Shown here one piece after another: positions 36,182-45,155 of a stretch of DNA of 54,862 nucleotides. The position numbers and the translations under genes are program-made. The notes below the pieces were generated by a model that did not search any database, was not told where the DNA came from, and was given only the letters and a program-made list of their open reading frames with translations. The number at the start of each line of letters is the position of its first letter. Positions within the stretch are counted from its first letter, which is position 1. Source of the DNA: Bacteroidales bacterium UBA5206 (lineage in GTDB: Bacteria > Bacteroidota > Bacteroidia > Bacteroidales > Tenuifilaceae); NCBI GenBank assembly GCA_002412705.1, contig DHVO01000199.1, forward strand, positions 17,126-71,987, in the 5' to 3' direction.

Positions 36182-36559
36182 ATGAAAATAGTTAATAGTT
36201 AATAGTGTTATTCGTATTCTAGTTGGTTTAATGCTAGTTGTTTTTGGGGCAAACAAGTTTTTAACTTTATCCCAATGGAGCCTGCTACACCCCAACTAGG
36301 AGCATTTATGATGGCGCTTGTTAGCGCGGGCTATATAATGCCCATGGTTGCAGTGGTTGAAATACTTATTGGGGTATCCTTTTTGGTAAATCGCTATGTT
36401 GCTTTATCCTTAGTTTTGCTTGCACCACTAAGCGTGAATTTTGTGGGTATTAACCTAGCCTTTACTCCAGAAGGTGTTGCTCCAGCACTATTTGTTTTTA
36501 TAGCTAATGTTTACCTAATTGTTATTAATAGGGAGAAATACCTGCCTATGCTCAAGTAG
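36182..36559 (+). pseudogene. DoxX-like membrane protein gene, broken by two frameshifts
   Basis: An ATG at 36182 begins MKIVNS and then stops. A seven-base unit (AGTTAAT) is repeated in tandem at about 36189-36202; removing one copy restores MKIVNSVIRILVGLMLVVFG. The frame is lost again at a T run (about 36258-36262), where one missing base would join GANKF to NFIPMEPATPQLG. From ATG 36275 the remaining 94 residues are open, with three hydrophobic helices as in DoxX-family proteins. The two shifts add up to six bases. It is either a decaying gene or a short re-initiated product. Confidence 0.7.
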
Positions 36560-36859
36560 CATTACTAACTATGTAAGTAAATACAGTAACGAGGCTATGC
36601 GCCTCGTTTTTGTTTTATATGCGGGTTTCAAGGGCATCACATAAATCTACTTTATGCTAAAATGCATAGGCACTAAACAGATTTAGCATTTTGCTCCAAA
36701 GCTATTTTTGACAAAGGTTGTTAGTTCTAAATGACAGTAAAACAAACGTTTAATAGTAATGATGATCTATCTCATCTAACATGCTGTGTTTTTTTGCGTT
36801 AACTTGTTTGTGCTTCGGAATTACTGCCAGAATAAACAATAACCTAAAATAACCCACGT
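36560..36859. other. Intergenic region with a terminator
   Basis: Apart from a terminator stem-loop near its left end, I see no gene or clear signal in these 300 A/T-rich bases. Confidence 0.6.
36588..36612 (+). terminator. Intrinsic terminator after the DoxX-like gene
   Basis: AACGAGGC (36588-36595) pairs with GCCTCGTT (36601-36608) around a five-base loop and is followed by TTTG. Confidence 0.75.
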
Positions 36860-38674
36860 ATGGATAAGACTTTGAAGTTGCGAAGTAGACTGATGATTTA
36901 CTTTGGTACGCTAATTCTTGTAATTGTTGTTCTTTCGGGATTAATTAACTACCAGTCCATTAAGTCAACCCTTCAAGAGGATATTAGGAGTAAGCAGCTG
37001 CTTGCCTTTCTAGAAGCAGCGCAGAGTAATATTAGGGCCGATCTTGAGAAAGGAATGGAAACATCAATTGCGCTAGCAGAAGATCCAGCCTTAGTAAAGT
37101 GGTTTAGCGATGGTGAAAAGGATGCTACCTTAAAAGAGGTTTCACTTGATAAACTAGACCAAACCAAAACAGGACTTGGTTACTTAACCGTTTTTGCAGT
37201 AAACAACGTTACAAAAAACTACTACCAGGAGAATCATAGACTGCTAGATGTTATTTCGGAATCGGATCCCGACGACTCATGGTTTTTTGACCTTATGAAG
37301 TCAGGGAAGAAGGCTGTTCTAAATTATGATTACAATGGAGAGCTGGATCAAACCCTATTCTTTTTCAATGTGCTAATGGGAACACCAAGTAACCCGCTGG
37401 GAACCGCTGGTGTTGGTTTAAATCCCGAGTCGCTGGTTGAAGAGTTTCGCAAACGTAGCATAACCCCTAATAGCGAGCTTTGGATTGTTGACGGCGTAGG
37501 AAACATACTTATTGCGCAGGAAAAGGATTTTATAAATAAGAATTTAAGTGATTTTATTCCTCAACCTACTACCGATGATGTTCTTAAATCAACAGGTAAA
37601 AAGGTAATTCCTGCAATTCACATTGATGGCGATGAGTACGATGTTGCTGCTATGGATGTGGGTACAACTGGTTATAAGGTGGTGAGCCTTTCGCCAACTG
37701 CAGAGCTTATAGCTGTGCTAGACCCAATAAAGGTTAATAGCCTGCTATTCGGGCTCCTTTTTGTGGGTATTACAGTTATAATGGTAGTGCTAATTTCGGG
37801 TAGCATTATAAAGCCCATTCTATCGCTACAAAGTCTTGCAGCAAGGTACTCCGATGGCGATTTAACTGTTGATCCCGCTGCTGAGCTAACCTCACGCACC
37901 GATGAGCTGGGCTCACTTGCCACCGCATTTGCCCATATGAAGCTTAAAATAGCAGAGATGATTGAGTATGCGGGCAATGCCTCCCGAACGGTTATTGAAG
38001 GAAGTGACAAGCTAAGAGCCTCGTCTGAGTCACTGTCACAAAGCGCTTCGGAGCAGGCAAGCTCAACCGAGGAGCTATCTGCTTCCATGGAGCAAATGAC
38101 CTCTAATATTAGCCTAAATGCCGATAATGCTCACCAAACCGAGCGCTTATTTGTTGAGGCAGCAAAAAGTGCCGAAACTGGTGGTGTAATTCTAAAGGAT
38201 GCGGTTAAGGCCATTGAGGATATTTACCAAAATGTTATGGTAATTGAGGAAATTGCACGACAAACCAACATTCTTGCTCTTAATGCGGCGATTGAGGCTG
38301 CTCGTGCTGGCGAGTACGGTAAAGGATTTGCTGTTGTTGCTGCTGAGGTTAGGAAATTGGCCGAGCGTAGCAGAGAGTCGGCAGTAAAAATAAATCAGCT
38401 GGCAAGTGGCTCAGTAAACATTGCTCGCCAAGCTGGCGATATATTTAACGCATTGCTACCAGATATTCAGAAGTCGGCAGGATTGGTTAGCGAGATTTCG
38501 GCTGCAAGTGCCGAGCAGAACTCTGGGGCAAATCAAATTAACAAAGCAATTATGGAACTCGACAGGGTTTCGCAGGGCAATGCAGAATCGGCCGAGCACA
38601 TAAATAGTCTGGTTCAGGAATTCTCTGAGGAGATAGAGAAGTTGAATCAGGCCATTCTATCTTTTAGGGTTTAG
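36860..38674 (+). CDS. Methyl-accepting chemotaxis protein
   Basis: The 604-residue receptor has an N-terminal transmembrane helix (about 12-32), a periplasmic Cache-type sensor (about 35-285) and a second helix (about 290-312). A HAMP domain (SLQSLAARYSDGDLTV region) and a cytoplasmic signalling coiled coil follow. The conserved hairpin tip is EEIARQTNILALNAAIEAARAGEYGKGFAVVAAEVRKLAE (split here by sense only). It would modulate a CheA kinase, which is not encoded in this window. It is a single gene before the minus-strand hydrogenase-sensor group. Confidence 0.93.
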   Translation: MDKTLKLRSRLMIYFGTLILVIVVLSGLINYQSIKSTLQEDIRSKQLLAFLEAAQSNIRADLEKGMETSIALAEDPALVKWFSDGEKDATLKEVSLDKLDQTKTGLGYLTVFAVNNVTKNYYQENHRLLDVISESDPDDSWFFDLMKSGKKAVLNYDYNGELDQTLFFFNVLMGTPSNPLGTAGVGLNPESLVEEFRKRSITPNSELWIVDGVGNILIAQEKDFINKNLSDFIPQPTTDDVLKSTGKKVIPAIHIDGDEYDVAAMDVGTTGYKVVSLSPTAELIAVLDPIKVNSLLFGLLFVGITVIMVVLISGSIIKPILSLQSLAARYSDGDLTVDPAAELTSRTDELGSLATAFAHMKLKIAEMIEYAGNASRTVIEGSDKLRASSESLSQSASEQASSTEELSASMEQMTSNISLNADNAHQTERLFVEAAKSAETGGVILKDAVKAIEDIYQNVMVIEEIARQTNILALNAAIEAARAGEYGKGFAVVAAEVRKLAERSRESAVKINQLASGSVNIARQAGDIFNALLPDIQKSAGLVSEISAASAEQNSGANQINKAIMELDRVSQGNAESAEHINSLVQEFSEEIEKLNQAILSFRV

Positions 38675-38704
38675 TTTAGGAAAAAAAGCAAATTACCAAT
38701 GCGC

Positions 38705-38738
38705 AAAGGCGGGAAGCAATGGCTATCCCGCTTTTGTT
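38705..38738 (+). terminator. Probable terminator after the chemoreceptor gene
   Basis: AAAGGCGGGA (38705-38714) and TCCCGCTTT (38726-38734) pair with one bulge and are followed by TGTTTT. Confidence 0.55.
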
Positions 38739-38768
38739 TTATCTTCAGTAGTATAATATGGTAATAGG

Positions 38769-39953
38769 CTAAATAAAGGTAAGCTTTACCTCTTTAAGGA
38801 ATTTTTCCTGAAGTACTTGGGCCATTCTCTTTACCACGGTTCGCCTAATCTCCAGTTCAACGGGCAAACTAGGATCCTGATGCGCAATGTTTATTCCAGT
38901 TCCAATAATAAAATCAATCTCATCACTATCCAGAATAAACTTTACAATGCTGTCGGCGGGACCTTTTCCAAGAGTTGTAGATTCGTTAAAATGGTTTAGT
39001 ATTTCTGTTGTTTTGCTAAGGGTAAGAATGCCCTCGGTAATAAGATCGGCTCCTTCCATGTACGAGATGGGTGGCAAGTCGGGATCGGTAAACTCAAAGG
39101 AGTCGGTAATTTCCAGCTTGAGCTCACGCGATATTATGTCGCCAGTGGTTGCACCAGAGATAATTTTTTTACCCCTAAATTCCTTGAATGTTTTGGCTAG
39201 TACAGCATCGTTCTCCTTTTCGAACGGTGGGCCAGTGCAAATAAGCAACTTACGGGGCTCCCTAAAGTAAATTGTTGCGCAGCTGGTATCGTCTTTAGGA
39301 TGGTATCCATCGTTAACAAAGGCCATATTCACCACCTTGGAGCTTAGCTTGCGTGCCGATATATCTGGCTCATGCTTAACAATCTTCTCTACAAAATCCC
39401 TAGCACTTTCAACTCTCCATCCAAAGGGATACTCCTTTGAACCCATACCCGATTGGCTTATTCCATCGCTCCAAATAACTATTCGGTCTTCCTTCTGTGG
39501 TTTAAAGCTACAGTATTTTAGCTCCTTACCTGCATTTTTGCTGCTTTGTAAAACAACGCATTGCCAGTGTGGCTCATGCCTTTCATTACCCCGCATAATG
39601 AATGTTTCGGGGTTGTCGTATTCCAGTATTTGGGTTTCTCCCCTATGGTCTATGTCAACAATAGTGAACGTGGAGTAGCTCATTTGCCTAACAGAGCATA
39701 TGGGGAGGGTGTTCATTATTATCTCCGCAATGGTGTGAATGTCCTTGTGCTCCTTGGTAAAGTTTAGAGCCATTGTGGCTGTGAGTGTAGCCAGAATGTT
39801 TGCCTTAACGCCATGTCCCATGCCATCGCTAAGTACAACAATAGTTCTGTCTTCACCTATAACGCGTTGCGAAAGAAATACGTCGCCGCAAATTCGTTCG
39901 CCATCGTGGTTTTTCTGTTGGCAGTTAACTTCTATGAAAAAACGATCGGGCAT
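38769..39953 (-). CDS. SpoIIE-family PP2C-type protein phosphatase
   Basis: The 394-residue protein has a PP2C/SpoIIE fold beginning CQQKNHDGERICGDVF. It continues with the metal-binding VVLSDGMGHGVKAN and a later KDDTSCATIYF. The C-terminal 150 or so residues form an additional domain of unknown role. It is the third gene of a minus-strand group with a [2Fe-2S] ferredoxin and a hydrogenase-like PAS protein. SpoIIE phosphatases dephosphorylate anti-anti-sigma-type proteins, so it may form a signal output for the hydrogenase-like sensor and oppose the ATPases at 21690 or 24614. That link is inference. Confidence 0.87.
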   Translation of the reverse strand: MPDRFFIEVNCQQKNHDGERICGDVFLSQRVIGEDRTIVVLSDGMGHGVKANILATLTATMALNFTKEHKDIHTIAEIIMNTLPICSVRQMSYSTFTIVDIDHRGETQILEYDNPETFIMRGNERHEPHWQCVVLQSSKNAGKELKYCSFKPQKEDRIVIWSDGISQSGMGSKEYPFGWRVESARDFVEKIVKHEPDISARKLSSKVVNMAFVNDGYHPKDDTSCATIYFREPRKLLICTGPPFEKENDAVLAKTFKEFRGKKIISGATTGDIISRELKLEITDSFEFTDPDLPPISYMEGADLITEGILTLSKTTEILNHFNESTTLGKGPADSIVKFILDSDEIDFIIGTGINIAHQDPSLPVELEIRRTVVKRMAQVLQEKFLKEVKLTFI

Positions 39954-39984
39954 GTTGTTTTGACGTTAGCTGTTAGAACTAGAT

Positions 39985-40072
39985 TTGAGACGTGAGACGT
40001 GAATCGTGAATCGTTAAAGGTTAAACGAAATTTAAACCCTTTCACCTTTCACTTTTAACTTTTAACCTTTTA
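39985..40072 (-). repeat. Low-complexity degenerate short repeats between two minus-strand genes
   Basis: The tract holds paired copies of GACGTGA, GAATCGT and of CTTTCAC/CTTTTAAC-like units. It lies just upstream of the SpoIIE start on the coding strand and resembles the tracts at 2453 and 46890. Confidence 0.55.
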
Positions 40073-41932
40073 TCACCCTTTATCACCGTCCTTATAGCTT
40101 TGGATAATTGAGTTAAGCATTTGTTCTGTTTCCGATGCACCTTCGCCTAGCAAAAAGCCAATCTTTTGTACCATGGCTAGGTTTTTATCAATAACATCGG
40201 TAACACGCTTAATAACCTCTTCCTTTCTAACTTCTGGTGCATACATGTCCCTAATAACAGCACCCACAACGCTTCCCTTTCGTATTATAAAAACAGAGAT
40301 GTTGTATAGGCTATCCTTATAGTGGATGTCCTTGTTGTGAATATCCTCGTTATTCTGGATTACATAGGAGAATAGGTTATATATATTGTAGGGCAGTAGC
40401 GATTTTAGGTCGGCACCAACAAGTCCTGGTATAATATCGTTAATTTCTACGGCATCATCACCAAGTAGATCTATAAAGCTCTGGTTGCTCTGTATTATCT
40501 TGAGCTTTTTATCGGCAAGGATTACAGCCGATGGAAGTTTCTTTAGCATGGTGGTAATGGTTTCGGACGCTTCGTGGGCAATTTCTTGCTCCTCACGCGC
40601 TTTTTTCTCCGATTCCCTGAGCATTTCTTGGGTTTTAGCCAGCTTATCGTTGGTAGCCCTAAGGGTTTTTATGTACTCGTGACGGTTTTTAAGGGTGAAG
40701 TTCAAGCACATGTCGGTGTGCGCAAAACCAGACGAAACGGCAACAGCAAAGTCCCTACACGATGAGTACCCACAGGCTTCGCAACCCGAATCTTTACCCA
40801 TGTTGGCTTTACCTATAACTTTTAGTACCTCCTGTATTTTATCTTCGGGTGGGGTGCTAAGGCGTTGGTCGTTTGCTATAAAATGGGCATTAAACCCGTT
40901 GGTCTCATGGTTAGCAATGGACTCTTCCCACTTTTTCTGGTTGAAGGATTTTAGCCGTTTATTGGCGTAGTTTACAACCATGGTACGCCTTATAAACTTT
41001 TGTCCGCCCTTTGATGTACCTGGTCCCATAAGGCAACCTTGGCAGTAAAAGGCGTTAAAGTGGCGGCTAATGGTTTCTGTGTGGCTTTCAAACTGCTTAA
41101 TGGCCTCAATAACATTACTTCTGCCCGATGCATTTATTATATTGCCCGTTAGTAGGTGCTCGTCTATATCAACGCACTGTAGTATTCCATTGCTAATGGG
41201 GTAAATAGAACCTTTGTAGCCAATGGGCTCATCGAATTCGGAGTACTCAACCTTACCTTCCTTTATGTTAAACTCGGTAAAGAGTTCCCTTAGCTCAGTA
41301 AATGTTAGCACTGCATCAACTTTTGCATCATCGGTGTAGCGTTTAATCTCCTCCTTGTTTTGGATGCAGGGGCCAATGTAAACCACTTTGGTATCGCTAC
41401 CGTACTGTTTGTGTATTACCTTGGCGGTGGCAATCATAGGCGAGGCAATGGGGGCAAGGTTATTCACCAACTCGGGGTGGTACTTCTCAACCAGCGACAC
41501 AACTACGGGGCAGTTTGCCGATATAAAATATTTCCCTTTAAAGTTCTCGAGCAGCTTTTTATACTCCCTAGCAACTAGGTCTATGCCAAAGGTTACTTCG
41601 CAAACGTACTCAAACCCCATGGTTCTAATCATTTCAACAAACTTCCGATAGTCAGTAATGTCAACAAACTCTCCCGAAATGCTTGGGGCAACAATAGCGG
41701 CAACTTTATGGTTCGATTTTATTAGCGCCTTAACTTCCTCTTTCGACGATCGGTAGCTAATTGCGTTAACAGGGCAGATGTTAAGGCAGCTTCCACAACC
41801 TATGCACCTGTCGGGCAGTATAACCGCATAGTTTTTCTCGGCAGTTACCTCAATGGCTTTAACGGGACAAACCCTAACACAGGCGTAGCAGTTAATACAG
41901 GTTTTCTCATCTATCTTGAAAAGTTGATCCAT
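40073..41932 (-). CDS. Hydrogenase-like sensor protein with ferredoxin, Fe-S and PAS domains (HydS-like)
   Basis: The 619-residue protein starts with two [4Fe-4S] motifs (C12, C15, C18, C22 and C43, C46, C49, C53). An H-cluster-type domain follows with SANCPVV, IGPCIQNK and FYCQGCLMGPG. Next come a CEACGYSSCRDFA Fe-S domain, a coiled coil (about 430-465) and a PAS domain (about 465-570). It looks like the group C (HydS-type) putative sensory hydrogenases, which combine an H-cluster domain with PAS. In the third motif a tyrosine stands where catalytic enzymes have the first cysteine. It follows a [2Fe-2S] ferredoxin gene and precedes a SpoIIE phosphatase. Confidence 0.85.
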   Translation of the reverse strand: MDQLFKIDEKTCINCYACVRVCPVKAIEVTAEKNYAVILPDRCIGCGSCLNICPVNAISYRSSKEEVKALIKSNHKVAAIVAPSISGEFVDITDYRKFVEMIRTMGFEYVCEVTFGIDLVAREYKKLLENFKGKYFISANCPVVVSLVEKYHPELVNNLAPIASPMIATAKVIHKQYGSDTKVVYIGPCIQNKEEIKRYTDDAKVDAVLTFTELRELFTEFNIKEGKVEYSEFDEPIGYKGSIYPISNGILQCVDIDEHLLTGNIINASGRSNVIEAIKQFESHTETISRHFNAFYCQGCLMGPGTSKGGQKFIRRTMVVNYANKRLKSFNQKKWEESIANHETNGFNAHFIANDQRLSTPPEDKIQEVLKVIGKANMGKDSGCEACGYSSCRDFAVAVSSGFAHTDMCLNFTLKNRHEYIKTLRATNDKLAKTQEMLRESEKKAREEQEIAHEASETITTMLKKLPSAVILADKKLKIIQSNQSFIDLLGDDAVEINDIIPGLVGADLKSLLPYNIYNLFSYVIQNNEDIHNKDIHYKDSLYNISVFIIRKGSVVGAVIRDMYAPEVRKEEVIKRVTDVIDKNLAMVQKIGFLLGEGASETEQMLNSIIQSYKDGDKG

Positions 41933-41950
41933 GTGTGCTGGTTTACAGGT

Positions 41951-42205
41951 TTACTTTACGTTCTCGAACACATTGCGAAGTATTTCAAGAGCCTTGTTCT
42001 CATCAACATGAGTGTATATTTGCTCATTCACTTTAAGTATTGGCCCATTGGCACAGTCGCCAAAGCAGTGTCCTCCATGAAAATGAACTCTAGACTGAAG
42101 ATTGTTATCCTTTATAAATTTGTCTATAGCCCTCAGCGTATTCTTGTTGCCTCTAGCAAAGCATGAACTGCCGAGGCAAATTACCACTTCTACTATGTCG
42201 CTCAT
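41951..42205 (-). CDS. Stand-alone thioredoxin-like [2Fe-2S] ferredoxin
   Basis: This 84-residue protein is only the thioredoxin-like [2Fe-2S] domain of NuoE, with ligands C10, C15 (CLGSSC) and C47, C51 (CFGDC) complete. It is the first gene of the minus-strand group, 18 bases before the HydS-like gene. It probably transfers electrons to or from that protein's ferredoxin domain. Small ferredoxins of this kind commonly sit next to HydS-like genes. Confidence 0.85.
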   Translation of the reverse strand: MSDIVEVVICLGSSCFARGNKNTLRAIDKFIKDNNLQSRVHFHGGHCFGDCANGPILKVNEQIYTHVDENKALEILRNVFENVK

Positions 42206-42720
42206 TACCTTTATTGCTTTGTTCCTGCATCAAAGATAAAAAAACTTAATCCATTTAGTGTTGCGACTTCAGTTTATGCCTTCAGCAGATGTAGAAATTG
42301 CATGTTGGTATAGCTCAGGTTATAAATAAGGGGTTTAATAGGCTAGTTATTTTATACCCATTCCAAATTAGCCTTCCAATTGGAGGTTAATTCACCTTTT
42401 GCTAAATTGATTGCGCTTTAAATAGCGTGTTGATTATTGATAGTTCTGATATTCAGCGCTATATCTGTTAACTAAAAAACAGTGTTATTAAAAAAATTGC
42501 TTTTAAGCATACCTTTCTAACGCAGTTTTTTTGCAGCACCTTATTTAAAGCGATTATTTCTAATTAGTGTCATGGTAGAGATGCAATTCGTGTTTGGTTA
42601 TTAGCGGTATTAGGTTGCCATTTTTTGAGCATGTAACGTGGGCAGGAAGCAGGGTTGGCGTCTCTTTAGATGTTTTAAGCTGATTTATTAGCCTGGTTTA
42701 ACCCAAATAAATATTGTTAA
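42206..42720. other. Divergent intergenic region between the sensor group and hydrogenase operon 3
   Basis: This 515-base A/T-rich stretch has no credible gene. It contains a ten-base palindrome TCCAATTGGA (42375-42384) and a weak Rex-like repeat (42464-42482). A TTTAAC/GTTAAA pair lies just before the start at 42721. I could not place a convincing promoter. Confidence 0.5.
42464..42482. promoter_or_regulatory. Weak Rex-like inverted repeat upstream of hydrogenase operon 3
   Basis: CTGTTA-ACTAAA-AAACAG has one mismatch from the TGTTA-N6-TAACA form. It is about 240 bases before the operon start, so a role is doubtful. Confidence 0.25.
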
Positions 42721-43179
42721 ATGCGTAGCCGGATAGAATCTTTACTTGAAAACTATGCGCACACAAAGCGCGATAGCCTTATTCCTATTCTTCAGCAAAT
42801 TCAGGACGATTTAGGATACTTATCCGAAGAAGCGGTTGTGCTTGTGGGTAAGCACCTTGATATGCCCACCAGCCAGATTTATGGTTTAGCTACCTTTTAC
42901 AATCAGTTTAGATTTGAACCCAAGGGAAAGTATCATGTGCAGGTTTGCCATGGTACTGCTTGCCATGTGCTTGGGGCGCAGCCTATTCTTGCTTTACTGG
43001 AAAAGATGCTAAAGATTAAGGATGGTCAAACATCGCGCGATGGACAGTTTAGCCTACAGGTCATGTCGTGTATTGGCGCTTGCGCGCAAGCCCCTGCCAT
43101 ATCAATAAATGGTAAGTTTTATGGTAAGCTAACGCAGGAGCGGCTAAAGGACATTATTGATGAGCTAAAGCAGCACTAG
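42721..43179 (+). CDS. NuoE/HydC-like [2Fe-2S] subunit of hydrogenase 3
   Basis: The 152-residue protein has a helical N-terminus and a thioredoxin-like [2Fe-2S] domain with ligands C76, C81 (CHGTAC) and C117, C121 (CIGAC). It begins the third hydrogenase operon and ends eight bases before the NuoF-like gene. Unlike the genes of operons 1 and 2 it has no AGGAG before the start. Its codon use is less biased (more AGG, CGG and ATA). Confidence 0.9.
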   Translation: MRSRIESLLENYAHTKRDSLIPILQQIQDDLGYLSEEAVVLVGKHLDMPTSQIYGLATFYNQFRFEPKGKYHVQVCHGTACHVLGAQPILALLEKMLKIKDGQTSRDGQFSLQVMSCIGACAQAPAISINGKFYGKLTQERLKDIIDELKQH

Positions 43180-43187
43180 TACTAATT

Positions 43188-45152
43188 ATGAATACACACG
43201 CTAATATGGATTCGCATATAACACCAATCGACCAGGAATTCTTTACGAAGCTGCTTAATGCACCTGATCCCATTGCTGCTTCGTTTGCCGAAGCTGCAAC
43301 GTTGGAAAAGTATAGGAGGGTTAAAATAACCAAGCCCGTAATATATGTTGGTCTCACCAGCTCCTCGGAGGTGGCCGGTGCTTTTGATACCTACAACGAG
43401 GTGCAGCGATACTTAACTGAAACTGGCGTTGATGCAGATGTTGTAACCGTTGGCTCTCTTGGGCTATGCTCATTTGAACCCATGATAGATGTGCAGCTGC
43501 CTGGAAAGTGTCGTATCGTTTTTCAACAGGTTACACCCGAAAAGGTATCGCCAATTCTTGATGGGGCGCTTAATAACTTTATTCCAACAGAGTTTGCTCT
43601 TGGGCAATACCGTCAATCCATACACCAGCCTTGGCCTGGAGTACCATACATGGATGAGATCTCGTTCTTTCACAGTCAGAGGCGATTGTTGTTACAAAAC
43701 TGTGGGATAATCGATCCAGAGAACATTTCCGACTACCTATCGCGTGGAGGTTACACTGCGCTTGCACTGGTGCTGCGGAAGCATACCCACGAAGCGGTGT
43801 GTAGAATTGTTGAGCAGAGTAAGCTAAGAGGACGTGGTGGTGGTGGTTTTCCCACTGCCAAGAAGTGGCTTATGGCATTGCAGGCTGCTGCCGACCAAAA
43901 GTACTTTATTTGTAATGCCGACGAGAGCGATCCTGGTGCTTTTATGGATAGGCTGCTCATGGAGAGCGACCCGCACAGGGTAATAGAGGGGCTTGCTATT
44001 GGAGCCTATGCCATTGGAGCTAGCAAAGCAATAATATATACTAGGAATAGGTACCGATTAACGGTTGAACGGCTGGAGAAGGCTCTAAAACAGGCTTACC
44101 AATTAGGTTTGCTGGGTCATAACATACTAGATAGTGGCTATAACCTGGATATTGTGCTACGTAAGGGGCCTGGCGCATATGTTTGCGGAGAGGAAACGGC
44201 ATTGATACGAAGCCTTGAAGGAAAGCGCGGTATGCCTGAGTCAAAACCACCATACCCTGCCGAGAAGGGCTTGTTTGGTAAGCCAACCGTGGTTAATAAC
44301 ATTGAGACATTGGCAAATGTGCCAACCATAATACAGAAGGGGGGAGAATGGTTTGCTGCCATTGGAACGCCCACATCAACAGGAACAAAAATATTCTCGG
44401 TAGCCGGAAAAATTAATAGTACCTGCCTTGTTGAGGTTCCCATGGGAACACCTCTTTCAAAAGTGGTGGAGCTAGCAGGTGGTGTGCCCGAAGGGCGCAA
44501 ACTTAAAGCCGTTCAAATAGGTGGCGCTTCTGGTGGGTGTGCCGTTCCCGAAACCCTAAATGTGTCCATCGATTTTGAGGCATTGGTTGATGTTGGCCTT
44601 AACATGGGTTCCGGCGGGGTAACCATTCTAGATGATACTGTGTGCATGATAGATATGGTTAAGTACTTTATGCACTTTATACAAAAGGAGAGCTGTGGAA
44701 AGTGCATCCCATGTAGGGATGGATCGCGGCGAATGCTCGAGATTTTGGAGAACATAACCCGCCGCCCAGTTAATGAGAACGGTCACAATACCCTAGAACG
44801 TTTTAAAGGTGTTATTCACCTTGAAAGCCTAGCAGAGGTGATGCGCGATACATCGCTTTGTGGATTGGGGCAAACTGCTCCAAACCCAGTGCTTAGCACA
44901 CTTAAGCATTTTAGGGAGGAGTATGAGGAGCACATATTCGATAGGAAGTGCCGTGCCGGTGTTTGCCGCGATTTACGCACATTTTATGTTGATGTTGAGA
45001 AGTGCACTGGTTGTACGGCTTGTGCGCGCAAGTGTCCTACAAATGCTATTATTGGCACTCCACGCTCACCATATTTTATTATTGAAGATAAGTGCATTGG
45101 CTGTGGTGTTTGTCAAGATGTATGCAAATTTTCAGCAGTTTTCTTTAAGTAA
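43188..45152 (+). CDS. NuoF/HydB-like flavin subunit of hydrogenase 3, with degenerate N-terminal domain
   Basis: The 654-residue subunit has the NuoF core (GRGGGGFPTAKKW, NADESDPGAFMDR, ESCGKCIPCRDG). It has a C-terminal two-[4Fe-4S] ferredoxin (CTGCTACARKCP and CIGCGVCQDVC). The N-terminal thioredoxin-like domain lacks most cluster cysteines: the first pair is replaced (VGLTSSSEVAGA) and the second keeps only C94 (GSLGLC). That [2Fe-2S] cluster is therefore probably absent, unlike in the paralogue at 25693. It would still handle NAD(P)H through FMN. It lies between the NuoE-like gene and the hydrogenase gene. Confidence 0.9.
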   Translation: MNTHANMDSHITPIDQEFFTKLLNAPDPIAASFAEAATLEKYRRVKITKPVIYVGLTSSSEVAGAFDTYNEVQRYLTETGVDADVVTVGSLGLCSFEPMIDVQLPGKCRIVFQQVTPEKVSPILDGALNNFIPTEFALGQYRQSIHQPWPGVPYMDEISFFHSQRRLLLQNCGIIDPENISDYLSRGGYTALALVLRKHTHEAVCRIVEQSKLRGRGGGGFPTAKKWLMALQAAADQKYFICNADESDPGAFMDRLLMESDPHRVIEGLAIGAYAIGASKAIIYTRNRYRLTVERLEKALKQAYQLGLLGHNILDSGYNLDIVLRKGPGAYVCGEETALIRSLEGKRGMPESKPPYPAEKGLFGKPTVVNNIETLANVPTIIQKGGEWFAAIGTPTSTGTKIFSVAGKINSTCLVEVPMGTPLSKVVELAGGVPEGRKLKAVQIGGASGGCAVPETLNVSIDFEALVDVGLNMGSGGVTILDDTVCMIDMVKYFMHFIQKESCGKCIPCRDGSRRMLEILENITRRPVNENGHNTLERFKGVIHLESLAEVMRDTSLCGLGQTAPNPVLSTLKHFREEYEEHIFDRKCRAGVCRDLRTFYVDVEKCTGCTACARKCPTNAIIGTPRSPYFIIEDKCIGCGVCQDVCKFSAVFFK

Positions 45153-45155
45153 AAA

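Noticed and set aside
36250..36275. Programmed -1 frameshifting at the T run in the DoxX-like gene
   Set aside because: The run is not a proper slippery heptamer for the needed shift, and the upstream seven-base duplication already stops translation. Mutation is the simpler explanation.
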